From Bin87 sp963663945 (GTDB lineage: Bacteria; Chloroflexota; Dehalococcoidia; Lucifugimonadales; UBA3495): a stretch of DNA of 64,000 nt. The stretch covers positions 992,001 through 1,056,000 of the forward strand of contig OY760687.1 of assembly GCA_963663945.1 (NCBI GenBank), given 5' to 3'. The notes below the pieces were generated by a model, which saw nothing but the letters and a program-made list of their open reading frames with translations, had not been told where the DNA came from and did not search any database. Both the position numbers and the translations under genes were made by a program. This document shows, one piece after another, positions 7,811 to 15,023 of this stretch. Numbering within the stretch: the stretch's first letter is position 1; the number at the start of each line of letters is the position of its first letter.

Positions 7811-8944
7811 CTACAGCGCCCGCAGCAATTCCTGGTAGTTCTCCCGTCCGGTGCGTCGCAGGCGTAGTTCCTCAGTGATCTCCAGGTCGCCGGAGTCCTC
7901 CAGCAGTTCCACGTGGGCGACCACCTCCGTCAGTGCTGCGAAGAAGTTGCCGCCTTCCAGCTTGCGTCGCTCGAAGGTCAGGCGCGTCACGTCCTCCAGG
8001 GGCTGCGGCTCCGGCCCTGCTGTTACCAGTATGCGCCCGAGCCTGCGCGCGTGGAACCGGATCAGGTCCGACGCCCGCTGGGCGGTCTGGAAATTGAATT
8101 TGTGGTTGTTGTAGAGCCGATGGGCCGGCAGGATCGCCACCTCGGTTCCCAGGTCGGCCACCCGCTGCAGCGAGCGCAAGTAGGTCAGCAGACCGTAGGA
8201 GTCGTCGGGGTCCTGGTGGTGGACCGGAAGGTTGCGTCGAACCTCGCCATTGAAATTGGTCTTCATAGTGGGGTGCGGGCTGATTTCAGGAAGCACGTGG
8301 TCTCCGGTGAAAACGATGTCGCTGCCCGTGCCGTCACCGATGACCGCGCAAATTTCGTCCGGCGAATGCCCCGGGGCGTGCATGTAGGTCAGCATGCCCT
8401 GCTGTTCCCCGTGGTTGATTGGGTGCCCGACCTGGTGTGTCCGGCGCGACGCCATGTATCGTTGGCGCTCTTCGGAATCGGAATGCTCGAACCCGTTGGC
8501 TCGCGCGGTCGTCCACATCGCCTCTTTGATCGGAGAATTGGTGGCCATCTGCAGGTCCCGTGGATCAAAGGGCAGCAGCGGTTGGTAGATGTCGTGCGCC
8601 CAAAGCTCTGCACCCGACTGCTCGATCACGCGTGCCACTCCGCCGTCGTGGTCGGCGTGACCGTGGGTGATGATCACCCGGTCGATGTCCCGCACCTCCA
8701 GCCCGCCCAACGCCATGCCGGTTCGCAGCAGGTCGAAGGATGCTTCGGCCCCCGGATCGATTAGGGTGAGCCCTTCGTTCTCGAAGATGTACGCCCACGT
8801 TGGACCGGTATGAGAGTGCCCCTCCTGCGGAACGGCGACGGTGTGAATAGTTCGCCCGTACCCATCAGTCAGTCGCAGGGTCATGCCGTTGCCGGCGGAG
8901 TCGCCGTTACGGAGGACATCGATCTCGGTGAAGTAGTCGGGCAT
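7811..8944 (-). CDS. Metallo-beta-lactamase-fold hydrolase
   Basis: A 377-residue MBL-superfamily protein. The dinuclear metal site is visible as HGHADHDGG (about 94-102), a third His in APGHSPDE, and a metal-bridging Asp in FTGDHVLPE. The C-terminal 100 residues form a helical domain (FHARRLGRILV to ELLRAL) like that of MBL hydrolases related to RNase Z/lactonases of unknown substrate. A GGAGG precedes the ATG. The promoter region carries TATAAT and a 17-bp perfect palindrome, so transcription is probably controlled by a dimeric repressor. Confidence 0.85.
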   Translation of the reverse strand: MPDYFTEIDVLRNGDSAGNGMTLRLTDGYGRTIHTVAVPQEGHSHTGPTWAYIFENEGLTLIDPGAEASFDLLRTGMALGGLEVRDIDRVIITHGHADHDGGVARVIEQSGAELWAHDIYQPLLPFDPRDLQMATNSPIKEAMWTTARANGFEHSDSEERQRYMASRRTHQVGHPINHGEQQGMLTYMHAPGHSPDEICAVIGDGTGSDIVFTGDHVLPEISPHPTMKTNFNGEVRRNLPVHHQDPDDSYGLLTYLRSLQRVADLGTEVAILPAHRLYNNHKFNFQTAQRASDLIRFHARRLGRILVTAGPEPQPLEDVTRLTFERRKLEGGNFFAALTEVVAHVELLEDSGDLEITEELRLRRTGRENYQELLRAL

Positions 8945-8974
8945 GCGGGGTTCCCTCCTGGAGCGGAAGCGGCA

Positions 8975-8991
8975 ATAGTATTCAATACTAT
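8975..8991. promoter_or_regulatory. 17-bp perfect palindrome (operator candidate) at MBL gene promoter
   Basis: The sequence reads ATAGTATT-C-AATACTAT, two 8-base arms around one central base, in an otherwise GC-rich region. It lies 10 bases downstream of a minus-strand TATAAT (9001-9006), over the expected transcription start of the MBL-fold gene, where a bound repressor would block initiation. Confidence 0.6.
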
Positions 8992-9000
8992 ACGGCGCGC

Positions 9001-9006
9001 ATTATA
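9001..9006 (-). promoter_or_regulatory. -10 box for MBL-fold hydrolase gene
   Basis: TATAAT on the minus strand, about 57 bases upstream of the ATG at 8944, with the palindrome between them. A -35 box is not clear. Confidence 0.45.
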
Positions 9007-9094
9007 ACCGCTTGGCGGTCTCGGCGGGGCGGGGAAAGCCGGCAGGCAGCGCGTCCGTACTCGTGTGACCAGGCCTGAAACCGCAGTTGCCCCT

Positions 9095-9100
9095 GCTATA
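9095..9100 (+). promoter_or_regulatory. -10 box for SDR gene
   Basis: TATAAT about 47 bases upstream of the ATG at 9147, leaving room for a leader that contains the AGGAGG ribosome site at 9133-9138. The -35 element is weak. Confidence 0.4.
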
Positions 9101-9146
9101 ATGCCGGCGACCGACGGTCAAGATGCGGAAGGCAGGAGGTCGCGCG

Positions 9147-9917
9147 ATGCGATTGGAAGGCAAGGTTGCGCTCATCACTGGAGCCGCCAGTGGTGTTGAG
9201 GGCGAATTGATGGGCTTTGGCGGCGCTGCGGCCCACATGTTCTGCCGCGAGGGGGCCAGGGTGGTCCTGGGGGATATCAACACCGAGGGTGGCGAGCGCA
9301 CCGCTGAGCAAATTCGCGCCGCCGGCGGTGACGCCATCTTCGTCAAGCTTGACGTGACCCAGGAACAGGACTGGATCGACGCCGTCGCCGCGACCGTATC
9401 CGCGTATGGCACTCTGAACGTACTGGTGAACAACGCCGGCTCCGGAGCCCGTTACACGGTTGAGGAGACCACCGAAGAAGCGTGGGACGGCCAGATGGAC
9501 GTCCACGGCAAGGGCACGTTCCTCGGAACCAAGTATGCCATCCCCGAAATGCTCAAGGCCGGTGGCGGTTCTATCGTCAACATCTCATCCATCTACGGTC
9601 TGGTGGGGAGCCCCACGTCTACCGCGTATCACGCCGGCAAGGGGGCCATTCGCCTGTTGACCAAGAGCACCGCCATTCAGTACGCAGCGGACAAAATCCG
9701 CGCCAACTCAATCCACCCCGGGTACTGCCGCACGCCGTTGACGACACGCAGCTACGAGAACGAACGGCACTTCACCTGGATCAACGAGCAGATTCCCATG
9801 GGAAGGGTCGGCAACGCCGACGACATCGCCTATGGCATAGTCTTTCTGGCATCGGACGAGTCGTCGTTCATGACCGGGTCAGAGCTCGTGATCGACGGCG
9901 GCACTACGGCGCAATAG
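9147..9917 (+). CDS. SDR oxidoreductase with an insertion in the glycine-rich loop
   Basis: A 256-residue SDR started at 9147, which has AGGAGG at ideal spacing; an ATG at 9123 would add eight residues without one. The cofactor loop reads TGAASGVEGELMGFGGAAA, about seven residues longer than the usual TGxxxGIG. NNAG, the SSIYG serine region, YHAGK (catalytic Tyr/Lys) and IDGG are all present, so it should be active. The longer loop may alter NAD(H)/NADP(H) preference. Substrate unknown. The next gene starts 31 bases later. Confidence 0.87.
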   Translation: MRLEGKVALITGAASGVEGELMGFGGAAAHMFCREGARVVLGDINTEGGERTAEQIRAAGGDAIFVKLDVTQEQDWIDAVAATVSAYGTLNVLVNNAGSGARYTVEETTEEAWDGQMDVHGKGTFLGTKYAIPEMLKAGGGSIVNISSIYGLVGSPTSTAYHAGKGAIRLLTKSTAIQYAADKIRANSIHPGYCRTPLTTRSYENERHFTWINEQIPMGRVGNADDIAYGIVFLASDESSFMTGSELVIDGGTTAQ

Positions 9918-9948
9918 CCCTCCACGCGATCCCGAAGGGGCACGACCG

Positions 9949-10416
9949 ATGGCGGTATCCAAGGAACGGGTTCTGTTCAAAGAGCACGGTGTGCTCGTTA
10001 CCTACGAGCGGTTCATCGAACCCGAGGGCAAGGAGTACCGCATCGAGGACATCCTGGCCGTTGACATGGAGGTCGTAGAGGAGGAATCCGACCGGCCGCC
10101 CATCCGCTGGTGGCGCACCGTGGGCGGTGGCGGAGTCATTGGGATTGCCGTGGCGGCGGTCGGCGGCTTTGCTGGCGCCTGGCTGACCATGGGAATCTTC
10201 GTAGTGCTGGTGGCGGTCGCGGTAACCTGGTGGGGCAACCGCATCCGCTCCAACAAGTTCAAGGTCTACCACGTCATCGTGACGCTGCCCACCCAGCGGG
10301 AGGACCGCCAGGAGCACCGCATCGTTTCGTCCACCAGTCGATTCTTCAGCGAGCGGCTGAAGGTTGCCCTGGAGCGCGCCATGGTGGAGCGCCCCGCCCG
10401 TTTCGAAAACCGCTAG
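9949..10416 (+). CDS. Small two-helix membrane protein (DUF6232-like)
   Basis: A 155-residue protein: an N-terminal beta-rich segment (VLFKEHGVLVTYERFI), two adjacent membrane helices at about 62-96 (VIGIAVAAVGGFAGAW and MGIFVVLVAVAV), and a C-terminal beta-rich cytosolic part ending in an amphipathic helix. The arrangement resembles the DUF6232 family, whose function is unknown to me. It follows the SDR gene by 31 bases on the same strand and may be translated from the same message. Confidence 0.6.
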   Translation: MAVSKERVLFKEHGVLVTYERFIEPEGKEYRIEDILAVDMEVVEEESDRPPIRWWRTVGGGGVIGIAVAAVGGFAGAWLTMGIFVVLVAVAVTWWGNRIRSNKFKVYHVIVTLPTQREDRQEHRIVSSTSRFFSERLKVALERAMVERPARFENR

Positions 10417-10451
10417 GCGACTGGGCCGGCTTATGGGTGCAACGCGGAGCG

Positions 10452-11432
10452 TCAGTCGCCCGCGCTGACGTCGATCACCACCTTGCCAACGGTGGCGGCC
10501 CGCACTGCTTCGTGGGCCCCGGCAGTGTCCTCCAGCGGGAAGTGCGGCCCGTCCATCCCCACCAGTTCCCCGGACGCCAGCCAGCGGTTGGTATCCGAGA
10601 CACCCGCGCTCTTGGCATCTTCGGGCATGTCGTACACCAGCACGTGCCGCACGTTCACATTGCTCACCGGGAACTCGAAGGGGGGAGCGGGACCGTCTCC
10701 TGCGGCGTAGATGGCGATGCTGCCGCCGCGCTTGATGACCCGCTGGCTCACGGGGAAGTTGCCGGAGTAATCCACCTCGACGACGAGGTCAACTCCCTCG
10801 CCGCCGGTGATTTCCAGAATCCGTTCCGCCGTGTCCTCGGTCCGATAATTGACCGTGTGCTGGGCTCCGGCATGCCTGGCGATCTCGGCCTTGGCATCTC
10901 CGCTCACCGTGCTGATGATCCGCTCGGCGCCGCCCAATCGGGCCATCTGCAGCGCCATGTTGCCTACGGCGCCGGCGCCGCCCGGCACGAGCACGGTCTT
11001 TCCGCCCAGCGGCCCGTCCGCGAACACGCAGCGGTGCGCGGTGAGGGCCGGCACACCGAGGCCCGCCGCCAACGCGAAGTCCACGTTGTCCGGCATCCCA
11101 ATGGCCCGGTTCGACGGCTGTACCGTGTACTCCGCTGCCGTCCCGAAGGCTCTCCCGAATTGCGCCTGGTACAACCAAACCCGCTCGCCAATCCGGCTTT
11201 CGGGCACCCCTTCGCCAACCATGTCGATGATGCCGCCGCCATCCTGGTTGGGGATGACGCGCGGGAGGTTGATCCGGGCGGTCGTGCCCTGCCGCCGCTT
11301 CCAGTCCGATGGGTTCACCCCGGACGTTACCACGCGAACCCGCACCTCGCCGGGCCCCGGTTGCGGATCGGGCATCTCGCCAACCTGCAACACCGAGGCG
11401 TCTCCGTTTTCCTCATACCAAACCGCTCGCAT
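10452..11432 (-). CDS. NADPH:quinone oxidoreductase-type MDR dehydrogenase
   Basis: A 326-residue medium-chain dehydrogenase/reductase of the zeta-crystallin/QOR branch. The GroES-like N-terminal half contains GVNPSDWKRR. The Rossmann half has VLVPGGAGAVGNMALQMA near 147-164 for NADPH binding. The zinc ligands of alcohol dehydrogenases are missing, as expected for quinone reductases. Likely reduces quinones or enones. Preceded by CAGGAGGT; a single gene convergent with the small membrane protein. Confidence 0.88.
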   Translation of the reverse strand: MRAVWYEENGDASVLQVGEMPDPQPGPGEVRVRVVTSGVNPSDWKRRQGTTARINLPRVIPNQDGGGIIDMVGEGVPESRIGERVWLYQAQFGRAFGTAAEYTVQPSNRAIGMPDNVDFALAAGLGVPALTAHRCVFADGPLGGKTVLVPGGAGAVGNMALQMARLGGAERIISTVSGDAKAEIARHAGAQHTVNYRTEDTAERILEITGGEGVDLVVEVDYSGNFPVSQRVIKRGGSIAIYAAGDGPAPPFEFPVSNVNVRHVLVYDMPEDAKSAGVSDTNRWLASGELVGMDGPHFPLEDTAGAHEAVRAATVGKVVIDVSAGD

Positions 11433-11500
11433 ATCAATACCTCCTGGGCTGGGCTGGCAAATTTCGCGGCCAGACTGCGTCCTGGGTCAGTTGTTTCCGC

Positions 11501-12976
11501 TCACCGCTGGCGCCATCGTCGACGCACCGCCGCTAGGCCTATCAATCCCAGCGGGCCAGCCAGCAATGCGGCGGATGCCAATTCCGTGGGCAGGCTCCGG
11601 CCGGCAGACGCAGGTGGCGGAGCGCTGCACCCACCACCTGATGGCGCTGCCGGAGCCGGTGCCGTGGTGGTGGGCGCCGGCTTGGGCGTGTAGGTGGGCG
11701 CCGGCTCGCGGGTGGGCATTGGCGTCGCGGTCGCCGGAGCGGTTGTCTGCGGCGCCGGGGCCTGCTGCGCCGACTCTGCGCGTGTCGGTGTCGGGCGGCG
11801 GGTCGGTATGGCCTGGAACGCCGGCAGTACCGGCGTGGACAATTCACGAGGAGATAGTCCCAACGACTCACGCCATTCGTTGTCCAGTTCCAGGATGGTG
11901 AGCCCGTAGGCGGTTTCCAACGACTTTTCGAAGTTGTGCATCGTGCGTATGGCGGTGAACAGGTCGGTCATTTTTCCCTGGCCGTAGGTGTTGAGCATGT
12001 ACGTGACCACCGCGTGTCCCAAGCCGTAGTTGCGCAGCGTCTCATCCGGCGTGCCGGCGTAGGTGCGCAGGCTGGCCAGAGGCGGCACCGCGTCGTTGCG
12101 GATGGCCGTATTCACGTAGATGCTGAACTCCGTGTTTTCGCCGCCTTCCGAATAAACGGCCAGGCCTTCGTTCAACCACGTGTACACCTGGCCGTACGCG
12201 CTTCCGGCCGCATCGGCCACCAACAGGTGTGTGAACTCGTGCGCGGTTGTGCCGAGTATGTTGTCGCCGACGAACACGTCGTTGGACCCGTCCACCAACA
12301 GCGTCCGCTCGTTGGTGAAAGCCTGCCCCAGGGTGCGGAGTTGTTGCGCGGCCACCCGAGACTTGGGCGGCAGCGCCACGCGCATGTCGGCGTAGTCCGA
12401 ATAGACCACCAGGTTCATGGGCTCGGTCAGTTCCACACCCAGTATCGGGCCCATGTGGGCATAGGTTTCGGCTGCGACCTGCAGCACCTGTTTGGCTCGC
12501 TCCTCTGACTGATTAGTATGTCGGTAGTAATAGACGTTGATCAGCCCGTCGGAAACGGAATCCCAGTCCAGGCCGCGGTTCAGGTACACGAGGACCTGCG
12601 GTTCGGTTTCCAGCCGTTGCCCATCAGCAGTGCGGATGTCAAAGTAGTACGACAACCGCGTCCCGGTGGGGATGAACTCGTTGGCCGTTTTGCTCTGGAA
12701 CAGGACTTCGCCTGAGATGCTCTCACCCGGTTCGAACTCCACGGTGCGATAGACGCTCCGGCTGGACTGCCCCAGCTTCTGCACGTAGACTCGGATCTCC
12801 TCGATGGGACTGGAACTCTGTGCTTCCAAATGGAAGCGCAGCCCGTCAGGGAACTGGTTTTCCACCCCCTGGTCGATTACCGTAACCGTTCCCTGGGCCG
12901 CCACGCGTTCGTGGCCGGCGACAAACGGAGCGATAACGACGAGCAGGATGGCGATGGCGGCGACCCACTTTGTCAT
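11501..12976 (-). CDS. Secreted gluzincin (peptidase MA-like) with Thr/Pro stalk and C-terminal anchor
   Basis: About 491 residues from the ATG at 12976, which begins a good signal peptide (WVAAIAILLVVIAPFVAGHERVAAQ). An all-beta region is followed by a metalloprotease domain: zinc motif TTAHEFTHLL with a downstream NEGLAVY glutamate near 300, the pattern of peptidase MA-like gluzincins. Then comes a low-complexity Pro/Thr stalk (about 395-455), GGGCSAPPP, SLPTEL, a hydrophobic helix and a basic RRRWRQR tail. The protein is therefore exported and probably attached to, or processed at, the cell surface. An upstream in-frame start at 13060 would bury the signal peptide. Confidence 0.85.
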   Translation of the reverse strand: MTKWVAAIAILLVVIAPFVAGHERVAAQGTVTVIDQGVENQFPDGLRFHLEAQSSSPIEEIRVYVQKLGQSSRSVYRTVEFEPGESISGEVLFQSKTANEFIPTGTRLSYYFDIRTADGQRLETEPQVLVYLNRGLDWDSVSDGLINVYYYRHTNQSEERAKQVLQVAAETYAHMGPILGVELTEPMNLVVYSDYADMRVALPPKSRVAAQQLRTLGQAFTNERTLLVDGSNDVFVGDNILGTTAHEFTHLLVADAAGSAYGQVYTWLNEGLAVYSEGGENTEFSIYVNTAIRNDAVPPLASLRTYAGTPDETLRNYGLGHAVVTYMLNTYGQGKMTDLFTAIRTMHNFEKSLETAYGLTILELDNEWRESLGLSPRELSTPVLPAFQAIPTRRPTPTRAESAQQAPAPQTTAPATATPMPTREPAPTYTPKPAPTTTAPAPAAPSGGGCSAPPPASAGRSLPTELASAALLAGPLGLIGLAAVRRRWRQR

Positions 12977-13117
12977 TGTGGCAACCTCTGATGCTGGTAT
13001 TTCATACCGCATACGCGCTGGTACGCCGTTGGGATTGCGCTTCCGCGCCGAAGGTCCCATCTGGTGTGGCCGGCTCTGGTCCGCGCCAGTACGTCGGCGA
13101 ACCTCGCAGCTTTGAAA

Positions 13118-13963
13118 TCAGGCTGCAATGTTGAGCGCCCGCCGGGCGTTTTCAAGCAGTACCTTTGGGATCACATGGTCGCGCATCTGCAGGTTCTGGA
13201 AATCCGCCAGCCAGTTGTCCGGCTGGATGAACGGGTAGTCGGAGCCGAACATCACCTTGTCCTGAAGGCGGGTGTTAGTCTCGCGTATCAGCGTTTCCGG
13301 TATGAACCGGGGCATCCAGCCGGAAAGGTCCAGGAAAACGTTGGACTTGTGCAGTGCAACGGCGATCTGTTCGTCGATCCAGGGCCAGGCGGGGTGGGCC
13401 ATGATGATGTTCATATTCGGAAAGTCGGCGGCCACGTCGTCGAAGCACGGTACGGGTTGGCTGTACTTCAGCTTGAGACCACTGCCGCCCGGCGTCCCTG
13501 AGCCGGCTCCCGCAAACCCGGAGTGAAACAGGACGGGAATGCCCAGACCATCCGCCACCTCGTACAGCGGATAGAACCGCGTGTCATTCGGAAAGAAGGC
13601 TTGGTGAATCGGATGGAGTTTCAAGCCCTTAAGGCCCAACTCTTTCACTGAGCGTTCCAACTCGTAGCACGCCGCTTTGCCCATCCACGGGTCCACCGAG
13701 GCGAACCCCATGAACTGCTCGGGGTGGGAGTTGACGATGCTGGCCACCCAATCGTTACTGTCCGGTTTCTCACCGGTGTTGGTGGTGGTGTCCACCGAAA
13801 AGATCACGCCGAACAGGTCCAGTTCGCGGAATTTGTCGGCCATTTCCGCGGGGTCCGTGGGCGGAGGTGGCGCCCGGAAGTAGCGCAGCAACTCCGCCTC
13901 AATCTCGATCTCGGGCAGCCCCGGCTCCCGGGGCACGTGAATGTGCATGTCGATGGCCTGCAT
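13118..13963 (-). CDS. Amidohydrolase (decarboxylase-like TIM barrel)
   Basis: A 281-residue amidohydrolase_2 protein. The opening metal motif is DMHIHVP (5-11); further ligands include Lys/His in GLKLHPIHQAFFPN, His in VLFHSG, His in IMAHPAWPW and Asp in MFGSDYPF. The family includes ACMSD-like decarboxylases and lactone hydrolases acting on aromatic-derived carboxylates. The ribosome site AGGAGCG precedes the ATG. The gene follows the TfoX-like gene on the same strand by about 40 bases. Substrate unknown. Confidence 0.87.
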   Translation of the reverse strand: MQAIDMHIHVPREPGLPEIEIEAELLRYFRAPPPPTDPAEMADKFRELDLFGVIFSVDTTTNTGEKPDSNDWVASIVNSHPEQFMGFASVDPWMGKAACYELERSVKELGLKGLKLHPIHQAFFPNDTRFYPLYEVADGLGIPVLFHSGFAGAGSGTPGGSGLKLKYSQPVPCFDDVAADFPNMNIIMAHPAWPWIDEQIAVALHKSNVFLDLSGWMPRFIPETLIRETNTRLQDKVMFGSDYPFIQPDNWLADFQNLQMRDHVIPKVLLENARRALNIAA

Positions 13964-14003
13964 GGTGCGCTCCTGCCTGCTGATTGGACCAGGTCAATCC
14001 GGA

Positions 14004-14333
14004 TTATTTTGGCGGCAAACTCGCTGTGAACTCGGCTCCGCGCGCCACCCACTCGCCAAGCCCGGTGTCGGAAATCAGCCCTTCCCGTTGAACCAGCACC
14101 CAGCCACGCATCGGGCGGCCCGTGAAGTCCATAAGGCCGGCATGGGGCAGCGTCAACGCTTCTGCGTAACCGTCGGGTCCCACTCGCACTATCAAACCCC
14201 GGTCAGTCACGCAGCAGCACATATTCCCGGCCAGCATGAACGCCAGCCCGCCGAACATCTTGCGCTCCGCGGTTTCGGAGCGCTCCGAAAGGGCTTCTTT
14301 AACGCGGGCCGCCAGCGCTTCGTCGTAAGCCAC
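14004..14333 (-). CDS. TfoX/Sxy N-terminal domain protein
   Basis: A 109-residue protein starting at a GTG (VAYDEALAARVKEAL). The block ERKMFGGLAFMLAGNMCCCV and the GRPMRGWVLV region match TfoX_N domain proteins. In gamma-proteobacteria TfoX/Sxy induces competence, but stand-alone single-domain versions in other phyla have no defined role. It lies 13 bases after the DinB-like gene on the same strand. Confidence 0.82.
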   Translation of the reverse strand: MAYDEALAARVKEALSERSETAERKMFGGLAFMLAGNMCCCVTDRGLIVRVGPDGYAEALTLPHAGLMDFTGRPMRGWVLVQREGLISDTGLGEWVARGAEFTASLPPK

Positions 14334-14346
14334 CGCGCGTCCCGGC

Positions 14347-14949
14347 TTAAGGCTGACGCCCCATGAAGGCGATCATCTTATCCTGCATGCTGGCGGAATC
14401 AGGCACCGCGACCGCGGCGCCGACGAATCCGGCCTGCCGTCCCATATCGGCAAAGCCGCCGGATACCAGCATCCCGTAGGCGAACTCGACCATCTCCGTG
14501 TCCAGGCTGGTGTCCTGCCCGGTGGCCCGGGCCAAATCCCAGCAGTGGACGAGTTGATCCATCACGGTTCCCATCATGATGCGCTCTACCGGCATCTCCC
14601 CGAAGGGAGTGGTTGCCGTCTGGTCGAGAGCGCCGGGGTTGGCCGCGAGTTCCAGCGCACGATCGACTGCGGCGTGGTAGGCCCGGGCCAGAACGGCAAC
14701 GTCCGTTACGCCCATATAACTGCTCTCGGCCTCGTTGGGGCGAATGTTGGGCACGTTGCCGGTTATGCAGCCGGCTGTGAACTCCAGCCCGCCAATGAGG
14801 TGGTTCAGTAGCCCGCACACGTCCCACTCGGAGCAGGGCGTAGGATCCTGGGCCTGAGATTGCTTGATGCTGGCCACCAATTCCTTCACAGGGAGCGTGG
14901 TTTTGCGAAGCATCTCCACCGGATTGGGCGTTTCGGATTCAGAAGCCAC
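14347..14949 (-). CDS. DinB/mycothiol-transferase-like helical bundle protein (TIGR03086 type)
   Basis: About 200 residues from a GTG at 14949 that is preceded by GAGG at 5 bases; an ATG at 14913 is the alternative. The sequence has the metal-binding maleylpyruvate isomerase N-terminal pattern: CSEWDVCGLLNHLIGG, then FGEMP and VMDQLVHCWDLARATG, where the histidines in NHL and LVHCWD are probable ligands. Family members conjugate or isomerise with low-molecular-weight thiols. It is directly downstream of the AprA-like gene (74 bases). Confidence 0.72.
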   Translation of the reverse strand: MASESETPNPVEMLRKTTLPVKELVASIKQSQAQDPTPCSEWDVCGLLNHLIGGLEFTAGCITGNVPNIRPNEAESSYMGVTDVAVLARAYHAAVDRALELAANPGALDQTATTPFGEMPVERIMMGTVMDQLVHCWDLARATGQDTSLDTEMVEFAYGMLVSGGFADMGRQAGFVGAAVAVPDSASMQDKMIAFMGRQP

Positions 14950-15023
14950 AATTTCCTCGGTGAGGCAACCGCAGTCCCTCTCCCGACGGAAGAGGGGCTG
15001 CGGAGGATAGTCCCCTATTTGCC

